Part shown: positions 54,347-64,000 of the stretch, in pieces
How the letters are laid out: each line of letters opens with the position of its first letter
Position numbering within the stretch: the stretch's first letter is position 1
DNA from: Nematostella vectensis
Lineage: Eukaryota > Cnidaria > Anthozoa > Actiniaria > Edwardsiidae
Assembly: GCF_932526225.1 (NCBI RefSeq)
Contig: NC_064036.1
Span: 13,757,181 to 13,821,180 of the forward strand
DNA length: 64,000 nt
Reading direction: 5' to 3'
Made by a program: the position numbers and the translations under genes
Notes under the pieces: generated by a model
What the model was told of the DNA's origin: nothing
The model's input: the letters and a program-made list of their open reading frames with translations, nothing else
Databases searched by the model: none

Positions 54347-54655
54347 GAGAACTTATTTATTATCAGGATAGAGTTGTATATAGAGAATATATTGACGAAT
54401 TACAGTGAGTTAAGAATCGGACCGAGTATATCAACGCGTTTGAGACGTTTTAGTCTTGTTCTATGATTCATGTTTATTGCTTAGTAATAAGCCTGTTTCC
54501 CAATTTGTGGTGTAAATACGAGTCATCAGGCATTTTTCTGTAGTTTTCCTAGAATTATCTGCGGATAGCAAATTACCAACGATCATCGCTGATTCTCGAC
54601 GCGTAGACACTGTCAGCTTATATATTGTACAACTATTCGAATAATTATATGTAAC

Positions 54656-54661
54656 AATAAA
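54656..54661 (+). terminator. Polyadenylation signal of Dlx
   Basis: AATAAA lies 310 bp after the Dlx stop codon in AT-rich 3' UTR-like sequence. It is the first canonical signal downstream of the stop. Confidence 0.65.
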
Positions 54662-57600
54662 TCGACAGATGATTTAAAGTAAGGTTGTGTAAAGTTGACG
54701 CCTTAGTTCTAGTCGTCGCACGCTCTACGCTTGTTTCTTCAGTCTTAAAGTTATTTTACCTAAGGGCTCTTCTAAACTTTGGTAATTGGCTCTCTCTTGT
54801 GAAGGACAAAAGAGATCACCTTTACTGTCAGATTGTTTTACCATCGCTATCTCTATAATATAAAAATGAAGACAAATAAAGTTATCGATAAAAGTATAAC
54901 GCGTGTTTATGGGCTGTTGGATTTCATGGCAAGCACTCAACCCTCTTTAAATGTTCCTCTGAAATATCAACGGCGTATAATACAAAAGCTCGCTAAAGTT
55001 ATTGAGTGTGTTTTGAACAAGACAAGGGTAATATACTTGTTGACTTTGCGTAGTAGCTTAAGCAAAACCTGAATTAAGGGCTCAAAAGTTTACAGATAAA
55101 ACTTGTAGCTAATATTGAGTGAGCGGCATTAAAGGACCCCGAGGCAAGTTCGGTAAAACGCCGAATTGGAGCCAAATATTTTAGCTGCTCAACGTTTACT
55201 TGTGAATCCCTTATCAATTGTTTGAAAAGGTTTACTTAACACAAAGCCATCTCAGGGTTTTGTGGTTGACTGTGATCTATTGTGTGTGATGTGTGTTTTG
55301 GATGCGCTAGTTGACTACAATAGAAGGGCCATTAGGCGTTGTGCGCATCAGTTAGCACTTTCTATGTCATGAACGCGCGAGAACTTCATATCGCCTACGG
55401 ACCACGGACCCACCAGCGTTCAGCAAAGCAGCTGACTCGAGCCCAATGTTTATATTAAAAACTTTTAAAACTCATCGCGGCAAGGAAAACAGTTTCTAAT
55501 TAAAAGAAAATTTGTTTTATTTTGTAAAACTTCATTTAACTAAACCTTGAAAGGTAAAACCAAGAAATCTACGAAGTTGCTATTAGCCAGTCGATTTTTA
55601 ATCGAACCCAATGGAGAAAAAAGCGTTTTAACGTCCCTTAATTAATTGCAATATCAGGAATTTAAGTTTTTGAAAAATAGAAAATGTGCAGTTTGTGTGC
55701 AAACGATCTTATTAGGAGACCGGTTAAAGAAGAAAAAGAACAATTGCTCGCCTAAAATTAGCTGCAAATTTGCTCGTTCGTCATATTTAATAGCCTGAAA
55801 GCGTGTGGGGTATTCAAAATGGGCATGAAATTAAAAGTTAACTCGCGCCTAATTGCAGCAGACTTTCTTCAATTATGATTGAAATGGAAAACGAATCAGA
55901 ACAAGCTGGAAAATGAAATTTCCCTTTTAAGAAATATTAAGGATTTGTTTAATATTAGGGATAGCTTTATTTTTACAAAGTTCTAGGTTATTTCTTTTTC
56001 GTGAAATCGAGGACTATTGTGATTCGCCCAGCAGTTTGCAATTAAAGTCTTTGGACGCAACTGATATACGTGCTCAAAAACGATCTGCTCTTCGGGTTCA
56101 GTCTTAAGATCAAGTCCATTATCCATCTAAATCGAAAAGGTGACTTCCATTTCACGCATTTTCAGTAATAACTACTCTCTTTTACCTCAGCGAATGTTGA
56201 TAATTGCGGTTTAAAAAAAAACAAATTGACTTTGGTGCTAAGTTCTCTTTTTTCCTGAAACAAAGATTTCTTATATGGAGTAGGAATTGTGGCTTCCATT
56301 AAGAAACGTATTAATGCTTATTCTCGGAATTCTGGTTGCCTCTCTCCAAATGCGGTTTTAAGGCCCATTCGGTATCTCTTGGCGTTGAATAGGTACTCGA
56401 GGTCTGAGTAAGCGTGATTGTGACGAGTGACGTCATAAGCTGCTCAACCTCGACTGTCATTCATCGCTCAACCAAATCTCTTCGGGAGTTTCTTAAAGGC
56501 AATGTTTCTATGAACACGAAAGGATTCATGACTTTGAGTACACCCATTTATCCCACGACTCTCTCCGATCATCCGCAAAGTCACAAACTGCCGTAATCTA
56601 CTCGCCTAAATTCATATAGTCTAACAGTGTTAATGTACCGCTATCTTTTGAAGGCCTTCGCTTCATGAGGAATCGTACCGAGGTGTTCATTTTTGACGAT
56701 TTTGTTCCTGTTTCAAACTCACGTGGTTTGAATGCTAATGGCACCCTCTTTCCCCCTTCTGTCGAACTCTTATAACCGCTATATTTATCACGATTTATTT
56801 GTAAAGATTACCGTTTTAGAAATATTTTTATTCGATATTGTTTCGCATAGTTTGCATGTTATATTTTTGTTTTGCTGTTGTTTAAGAGGAGACAATATTT
56901 AGTAGCTCATGATTTTAAGGACTTCAAAGGTGGTGGCTTCGCAGTGGCTTATTGAACATCACTGTCGACAGAGTATTCGTCTCAGAGCGCCACGCTGAAA
57001 ACATGCACTCTGCATGGTAACAGGCTTACCATTTTCTAAAGGGATGACACCGTTCCAGTAACGATCATCTTTTATTTCTCTTTATTTGCCTCGATAATAC
57101 CTATACGCAAAGCTCTTGCCTTAAAAAAAATCTTTTGTGAATGCGATTAGAAGACAAGTGATAATAACCCTTTGTCGGATACTTATTTTTCGGATTTGGT
57201 GTCAAGAGCCTATCTTGTACGAGTCAATAGTATTAGAGTTGTGCTCGCACTTCTCTTGTTTCATGGACTAAGGAGGTCGTGCATCACCCTTTATGTATTT
57301 CCTCCTTTTGAACGGTCTTTTGGAAGGGCGATGCAGGTCCTTTTTAAAAGTCAAATTGTTACAAAAGACAACTCCTGTCCAGTTATTTACAGTATTAACA
57401 CCTTCTGAATTACCTGTAAAGATAAAGAAAACTTCAGTTTAATTGATGCCCACGTGCATAACGCGCAGATAAAGAGTATTTCGCAGTTGTTTATTTTTTT
57501 CGTATTTGGTACTTCAACTATATTCTACCCAACAAGGTTTTTTTTATTCTCGGTGTGTGTGAGGGTTTGTTTAATCACTTTACTGTATTGGTATGTTTAG

Positions 57601-58985
57601 ACATGTAGTATGAACCTGCCGGGTGTGTGACCTGTTTTCACGCAAGATATTTGAAAACAACTACACGTAATCTATAAATTCACACTTCTTACACCCGTTT
57701 GTTTCATGAAGAAAATTTGGCTCCGCTCGTCTGCCGGTGAGTCGGATACCAGCGATAATCTGACTTATCAGATGACTATCTTTTGTCCAAAGCCCTCCCA
57801 ATGTTTTAATAATTGCTTAATGGTTCTTAAAGGTAATTTTAGCTCATTATTTTTTTATAAACAAAAGCATCGAATTTTGAGATCACAAGGCACTTTTGAG
57901 CAGTTTTACTCGTAGCCATAATGGTGATGTAAATACTTCTAAGTATTCGTCTAATGAAGATCATTCCAAATGGGTTTGGAGTATGTGTCCAGGGACTACA
58001 TGTCCACATCAGCAATCGAGCTGTTAACATCTCCACGTTTTTGCTCTTTCTTCGACTCGAGTCTAATGGGAGTTGTTTAGATCATTAGCGATTACTTTCG
58101 AGATAACCGCAAAGCCCCTTAATGGATTTATCCTGCCATTTGCAAGACAATTACCTGTCATTGTGAAGCCTCTTTGTGTCTAGCTGTGATTGCATAAATG
58201 CCTTTATTGTTACGCGGTTCGGCCTCACCTTAATTGTAAACGTATCACAGGCACTTGTAAATGGATAGCCTACTCAATGTTTTTTTTTTGTTTGGAACTC
58301 TTTCAAACACACACACACTAAAGAGAGCTAAAAGTAACTGAGCCATGTGAGAAGGGTCAAATTTCGAGAACAAGTGACAAACAAATACTCCGCTTTGTTT
58401 TGTTTCTAGTTGGCCAGCCGTACTAATGAGACAAGTCTGATTCCTTTCAGCTTTTCCATCTTTCCCTTGGACTGATTCCACTCATTAACTACTGATCTAC
58501 TCTTTGAAGTTCCAATGACAACTCAATTATCGCGTATTATTTCTAGTAGAGATTAACTGACAAATAAGCAGTAATTTTCGCTGATATATTTCCCTGACAG
58601 ATCTAGTGATTAGAAATATTTAAACCTCTGTCTGTGTTCTTGAATATCAACTCTCAACAACTTGAATAACAACAAACGAGTTAAAATACTTAGATCAGGC
58701 CTGAGTGTTTTCCTTCCATCATTTTAAATTCTCGACTTGTCGCTTATCATGATCAAATACCTTAATTACACTATAAATAAATAATTTTAGTGGTTATTAT
58801 ACTTACAATGGTTCACAGTGCATTAGACACCAAGAGGCGAGCTTGATATGCACTGCTGAACAATCAACTCGTGCAAGAACCCCCTAGAATAACAAAAGCG
58901 GTCCGACAAAAGTGTCTTGCTCTCGAAGAACTTGATGATACAGTGAAGATATTGGTCCACTTGTCACTTGAATTGGTCATTTTGA
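54662..58985. other. Non-coding, no gene recognised
   Basis: AT-rich unique sequence. All open frames are below 80 codons and show no domain. Short homopurine and homopyrimidine runs only. Confidence 0.5.
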
Positions 58986-58989
58986 TAGC

Positions 58990-59877
58990 ACGTAGCCGGA
59001 CCCCTTGGCTAACAGCATAACTGTATTAGTATAACCGTACCCCTGGTCTAAAACATCATTGTATAAGTATAACCGTACTCCTGGTCTAACATCATTACTG
59101 TATTAGTATAACCGTACTCCTGGTCTAACATCATTACTGTATTAGTATAACCTTACCCCTGGTCTAACTTCATTACTGTATTAGTATAACCGAACCCCTG
59201 GGCTAACATCATTGTATAAGTATAACCGTACTCCTGGTCTAACATCATTACTGTATTAGTATAACCGTACTCCTGGTCTAACTTCATTACTGTATTAGTA
59301 TAACCGAACCCCTGGGCTAACATCATTGTATAAGTATAACCGTACTCCTGGGATGACATCATTACTGTATTAGTATAACCGTACTCCTGGTCTAACATCA
59401 TTACTGTATTAGTATAACCGTACCCCTGGTCTAACTTCATTACTGTATTAGTATAAACGTACCCCTGGTCTAACTTCATTACTGTGTTAGTATAACCGTA
59501 CTCCTGGTCTAACATCATTACTGTATTAGTATAACCGTACCTCTGGTCTAACTTCATTACTGTATTAGTATAACCGTACCCCTGGTCTAACATCATTACT
59601 GTATTAGTATAACCGTACCCCTGGTCTAACTTCATTACTGTATTAGTATACGCGAACCCCTGGGCTAACATCATTGTATAAGTATAACCGTACTCCTGGG
59701 ATGACATCATTACTGTATTAGTATAACCGTACTCCTGGTCTAACATTATTACTGTATTAGTATAACCGTACTCCTGGTCTAACATCATTACTGTATTAGT
59801 ATAACCGTACCCCTGGTCTAACTTCATTACTGTATTATTATAACCGTACTCCTGGTCTAACTGCACAACTGTATTTA
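58990..59877. repeat. 39-bp minisatellite, about 23 copies
   Basis: Units of CTGTATTAGTATAACCGTAC, CCCTGGTCTAACTTCATTA with point changes and some 36-bp units. Because 39 is divisible by three, a 237-codon minus-strand frame stays open and reads M-K-L-D-Q-G-Y-G-Y-T-N-T-V repeats. It has no signal peptide or cleavage-like sites, so I treat it as non-coding. Confidence 0.93.
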
Positions 59878-60316
59878 CTAAGGAGTGAAGAAGATATGTC
59901 TATTTGAACCACTGACTTATGGTGCCACTCTATATATTGACAACAAATAACCTTGAATTTGATTTTTTTTTTCTAAATTTGCTGAAAATTTGTTGAAAGA
60001 AGATTGACATAATAAGATCGACAAGTTTTTTTGCTTTTATCCCGTGCTTCTTTGTTAGTACTCTTGGGCGTGCCATCCAGAGGGCCATAAGTTAGAAAAC
60101 TTTAAACGGCTATTTATGTATACCTTCGTTAAATAAAGTTTATTGTATTGTTGTATAGTATACTAGCGATTCATTTCATGTCACCAATTATTTGTATACT
60201 TTTCCATTTAGAAATCATAAGGTATGAACTCATAGGTTTGTAGATATCGTAAATATAGTCCTCGTGACATTTTCTCACCGACTTACTCCAACCTCACACC
60301 TTCTGCTCGACCTCTA

Positions 60317-60589
60317 TTCGCTATTCTCGTGTTGTGCGGGGTATGGGTCGAGTTGATAAGTTAACAGCATGCTGGGACAATTCTAGGGGTGGCAATTCAA
60401 CGTAAACATATTGATAGGATACTGAATGAAAGCTAGAAAATTGTAGGTTTTGGCATTTCTGTTCCCGGAATATCTTCGATAGTGTTACAGCCTAATCGTT
60501 GTATCGTTCGACGCCATGTTGAATTGCATCCCAGCATGCTGTTCGCTTATCAATTCGACCCAATCCCCGAGCAACGTTAGAATAGTGAA
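60317..60589. mobile_element. Tc1/mariner-like MITE, TA-flanked
   Basis: Inverted arms of about 70 bp share TTCGCTATTCT/AGAATAGTGAA ends, then GGGTCGAGTTGATAAG and AACAGCATGCTGGGA with their complements. TA lies at both edges (60315-60316 and 60590-60591), as expected for Tc1/mariner targets. The 273-bp element is non-coding. Confidence 0.82.
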
Positions 60590-61359
60590 TAAAGATTGGC
60601 TCCAGTGCATTTGATAGGATGCATTATTCGCATTCTCGTGTCACTGTGAGCATCGCGATATTATAGCTTTCACGTTTGAATTCACACAGTTGTATGCTAG
60701 ACCCATTATCGAGGACTTGGCAAGGGTGAGCTCACTTAGGTCAGTCTGATATTCGTGCAAACAAAGAGAATCGCCTCCAGTGCTTTGTTTTCACCAGAAA
60801 CCTCTAAATCACCAGTAACCTCGAGGTTTTCATTGATCCTAGGAATACGAGCCTAAAACCGTTTGCTCAGCATGATAGAGGTGACGAGTTTAAATGCTCG
60901 AAATAACTGTTCACGTCTAAATCATCTCTTAATGATTATTGGGTAATTGTTGTACACTTCTACTAATAGCGCTCCTGTTAATGTGAAGTGTCGGAGTATT
61001 ATGTTGTTTCATGTCAACAAGGAGGTCTCTCGTGAAAACTATGAAATGAACTTAGTTTGTATCGAATTCATTGCTTTTCTAAACATACCCCTAATTCTAT
61101 CGATACAAGCCTTGACTTGTTGACATAATTGCATAATATAACGATGACGAAGACAATGTTCGATACAAAGATCTATTGCTAATATGCCGCTAGGTAATAA
61201 CCAATAATGAAGGCAATAATTCTCTTAAGTCCATAATCATATATTCCGTTAGATTATAGTAAGCTTAATTAGCCAGGGGTTGCTGTGACTTTAGCTATTG
61301 TCTCGGAATGTAAATATACTACAATTGCTAATAAATAATCTAATTATCTGCACTCTTGC

Positions 61360-61712
61360 TTTATATATAAGGGTGTTCTAATTTTTAGTTGAAGCTGGCC
61401 CATTCTAGTTTCTGGAGAATTTTGAGGCTGAAAATTTAATACGGATGTTCTTAAACTTCACTGCTTTAAAAATATAAAACCCATTGAGGTGTTAGAAGAT
61501 AATTACACAAATAAAGTAAATGATCAATAACAATAATATTTAAGTTATAGGAACACAATTATATTTTGATTCTACATTTTAGAATGCATCACACACAAAA
61601 CAATATATTGCTGCTATTCTAGTTTCGACATTTTTAAAGCATGTTCTTAATTTGATGGAATCTTACGCTGGACGTTCTTATAAAAGAGTTTCTTATAAAA
61701 CAGAGGTTGTTT
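61360..61712 (-). mobile_element. Short inverted-repeat element, copy 2 (MITE-like)
   Basis: In reverse complement it aligns along its length with the element at 5377-5722. Shared words include TTTATAAGAACGTCCAGC, GATTCCATCAAATT/GATTTCACCAAATT and GCATTCTAAAATGTAGAATC. The copies are diverged, so the family is not recent. Confidence 0.7.
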
Positions 61713-62229
61713 AGAATTTTTTTTTTTCGTACGAGGTTTGTTACCAGGTAACTGCCTGCAGTTCTGCTTGTTCGATGGCATGTCGTTTGAGTCTTTCTTT
61801 TTTTTTTTTTTTTAATAGCCTCGAGGGAGCAGTCTCGTCGTCTCCGGTATTCAGTTCAATGTATTTGACTGTCAAAACAACATAGCCCCCAACCAGCTAT
61901 TAGTTCCGCACTAATTCACTGGCGCTGATAACCTCGCGCCTAAGCTACTGCACTTCACAAAGCAAACGTGTAGAACACGTGACGGGTCACCACAATACGA
62001 CTTGCGAGAATTCATTCAAACAAATCCATGATATTCTTGTGCTCGTTTTTTATCCTAAACTTATCCAACGTTTTGTTATTTTGTGAGAGTTCATTGAAAA
62101 ATCAATATTGAATTGTCTGTTATTTATCGAAATGGAGCCTTGCTTGAACCAATGGCTCATAAACCATGTTACTTGTATCCATGGCTGAAAACTCATACTA
62201 CCCGTTGCTTCTACCCGTAACTGGTAGCA

Positions 62230-62636
62230 TCACATCCTGTATCTCTCAGTCGCATGATATCTTTCATACAGAACAGGATACCCTATTGAGCCCGCGGCAT
62301 ACCAGCAGTTGCATGGCTCCTGCACTAGGCGTATCTGGTTACTAGGTTCTAGCATCGGATGGCAGGGATAAAAGTGTCCCGCGGGGGGTGGGGTAAGGCT
62401 AAATAACATTTCCGACGCTAGCTTCCTTTTCAACTTCGTTCTTCTGTTCTGGAACCAGATTTTGATTTGCGTATCGCTGAGCTCGAGGGAGTTTGCGAGT
62501 TCGGCTCTGCGCGTGATCGTCAGGTACTTGTTTTTCTGGAATTCGGCCTCGAGTTCCCGGATCTGTGTGTTGGTAAAGGCCGTGCGCGTGCGCTTCTTTG
62601 ACGGGTCGCGCTTTCGCTTGCGCCTGCGATAGACAT
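62230..62636 (-). CDS. ANTP-class homeobox gene, last exon (partial in window)
   Basis: The exon starts after TATTGTCTCAG at 62637-62638 and is open to a stop at 62230. It encodes a basic lead-in ([11 protein letters not shown]), then a complete homeodomain: [60 protein letters not shown]8, L16, W48, F49, Q50, N51 and R53 are all present. About 62 residues follow. The helix-3 sequence and K-N-K-Y-L-T are typical of ANTP-class (NK-like or extended-Hox) factors, but I cannot assign a named family. Upstream exons, including the start, lie beyond the 39-bp minisatellite and off the window. Confidence 0.9.
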
Positions 62637-62659
62637 CTGAGACAATAGTAAGAATAACA

Positions 62660-64000
62660 TCATGTACTAAACATGTCGTAAGCCCTTCCTACCTCTACTG
62701 AACATGTCCCTCCCTCGTAAGTCCTTCGTACCTGTACTGAACATGTCCCTCCCTCGTAAGCCCTTCCTACCCGTACTGAACATGTCCCTCCCTCGTAAGC
62801 CCTTCCTGCCTGTACTGAACATGTCCCTTCCTCGTAATCCCTTCGTACCTGTACTGAACATGTCCCTCCCTCGTCATCCCTTCCTACCTGTACTGAACAT
62901 GTCCCTCCCTCGTAAGCCCTTCCTTCCTGTTCTTAACATGTCCCTCCCTCGTAAACCCTTCGTACCTGTACTGAACATGTCCCTCCCTCGTAAGCCCTTC
63001 GTACCTGTACTGAACATGTCCCTCCCTCGTAAACCCTTCGTACCTGTACTGAACATGTCCCTCCCTTGTAAGCCCTTCGTACCTGTACTGAACATGTCCC
63101 TCCCTCGTATGCCCTTCGTACCTGTACTGAACATGTCCCTCCCTCGTAAGCCCTTCGTACCTGTACTGAACATGTCCCTCCCTCGTAAGCCCTTCGTACC
63201 TGTACTGAACATGTTCCTCCCTCGTAAGCCCTTCGTACCTGTACTGAACATGTCCCTCCCTCGTAAGCCCTTCCTGCCTGTACTGAACATGTCCCTCCCT
63301 CGTAAGCCCTTCTTACCTGTACCGAACATGTCCCTCCCTCGTAAACCCTTCGTACCTGTACTGAACATGTCCCTCCCTCGTAAACCCTTTCTGCCTGTAC
63401 TGAACATGTCCCTCCCTCGTAAGCCCTTCCTGCCTGTACTGAACATGTCCCTTCCTCGTAATCCCTTCGTACCTGTACTGAACATGTCCCTCCCTCGTAA
63501 GCCCTTCCTGCCTGTACTGAACATGTCGCTCCCTCGTAAGCCCTTCCTGCCTGTACTGAACATGTCCCTTCCTCGTAATCCCTTCGTACCTGTACTGAAC
63601 ATGTCCCTCCCTCGTAAGCCCTTCCTGCCTGTACTGAACATGTCCCTTCCTCGTAATCCCTTCGTACCTGTACTGAACATGTCCCTCCCTCGTAAGCCCT
63701 TCCTGCCTGTACTGAACATGTCTCTCCCTCGTAAGCCCTTCCTACCTGTACTGAACATGTCTCTCCCTCGTAAGCCCTTCCTGCCTGTACTGAACATGTC
63801 GCTCCCTCGTAAGCCCTTCCTGCCTGTACTGAACATGTCCCTTCCTCGTAATCCCTTCGTACCTGTACTGAACATGTCCCTCCCTCGTAAGCCCTTCCTG
63901 CCTGTACTGAACATGTCCCTCCCTCGTAAGCCCTTCCTGCCTGTACTGAACATGTCCCTTCCTCGTAATCCCTTCGTACCTGTACTGAACATGTCCCTCC
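62660..64000. repeat. 39-bp minisatellite in the homeobox gene intron, open at the window edge
   Basis: More than 34 units of CCTGTACTGAACATGTCCCT, CCCTCGTAAGCCCTTCGTA. The minus-strand frame reads M-F-S-T-G-R-K-G-L-R-G-R-D repeats and stays open because 39 is divisible by three; this is an artefact. On the gene strand many units contain TACAG|GTACGAAG, a good match to a splice donor. The array begins about 24 bp from the exon acceptor. Confidence 0.95.

Noticed and set aside
59153..59866. 237-codon minus-strand open frame of 13-residue repeats
   Set aside because: It exists only because a 39-bp minisatellite keeps frame. There is no signal peptide, no cleavage sites and no flanking unique coding sequence.
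62667..63992. Long minus-strand open frames of M-F-S-T-G-R-K-G-L-R-G-R-D repeats
   Set aside because: These are a frame-preserving 39-bp minisatellite inside an intron. Codon pattern and context do not support a protein.

Overview
This is a piece of an animal nuclear genome, most likely from a cnidarian and possibly a sea anemone such as Nematostella. That species guess is an inference. The window has spliced genes with GT-AG introns, a Dlx homeobox gene, an EF-hand mitochondrial calcium-uptake regulator and a selenocysteine-ending thioredoxin reductase. It is AT-rich, with many minisatellites, short inverted-repeat transposons and one intact non-LTR retrotransposon. Nothing suggests bacterial or viral DNA.

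Layout. Positions 1-2200 hold small tandem duplications and a decayed retroelement tail. Positions 2224-3144 (-) encode an intronless class A GPCR, flanked on both sides by tandem repeats that its open frame runs into. Positions 3196-14900 hold minisatellites and transposon debris with no recognisable gene. Positions 14914-16398 (-) encode a clan-2-like cytochrome P450 in one open frame. Positions 16.5-21 kb have no recognised gene. Positions 21827-29625 (-) are a ten-exon MICU1 gene. Positions 29955-47958 (+) are an eighteen-exon mitochondrial thioredoxin reductase (TXNRD2-type) ending Gly-Cys-Sec-Gly. An intact 1115-aa CR1/Jockey-group LINE lies inside a 52-bp minisatellite in its intron 13. 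Positions 48.1-53.2 kb have no recognised gene. Positions 53263-54346 (+) are a two-exon Dlx gene. Positions 62230-62636 (-) are the last exon of an ANTP-class homeobox gene that continues off the right edge beyond a 39-bp minisatellite.

How the genes relate. MICU1 and TXNRD2 are head to head, with start codons only 329 bp apart, so they probably share a bidirectional promoter; both products are predicted to be mitochondrial. The two homeobox genes are tail to tail.

The most unusual signal is that several intronic tandem repeats in TXNRD2 and MICU1 are copied from exon-intron boundaries. The 52-bp array in TXNRD2 intron 13 (about 88 units) reiterates the end of exon 13 plus its splice donor. 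The intron-4 array reiterates the end of exon 4 plus its donor. The start of exon 12 with its acceptor is present about three times. Most of exon 15 is duplicated just downstream, and the start of MICU1 exon 9 with its acceptor is duplicated upstream. Several non-autonomous DNA transposons with readable target-site duplications are nested in these introns and give a relative order of events.

All exon boundaries were derived by eye from splice signals, reading-frame phase and family knowledge. Every joined exon keeps frame, but no transcript evidence was available.
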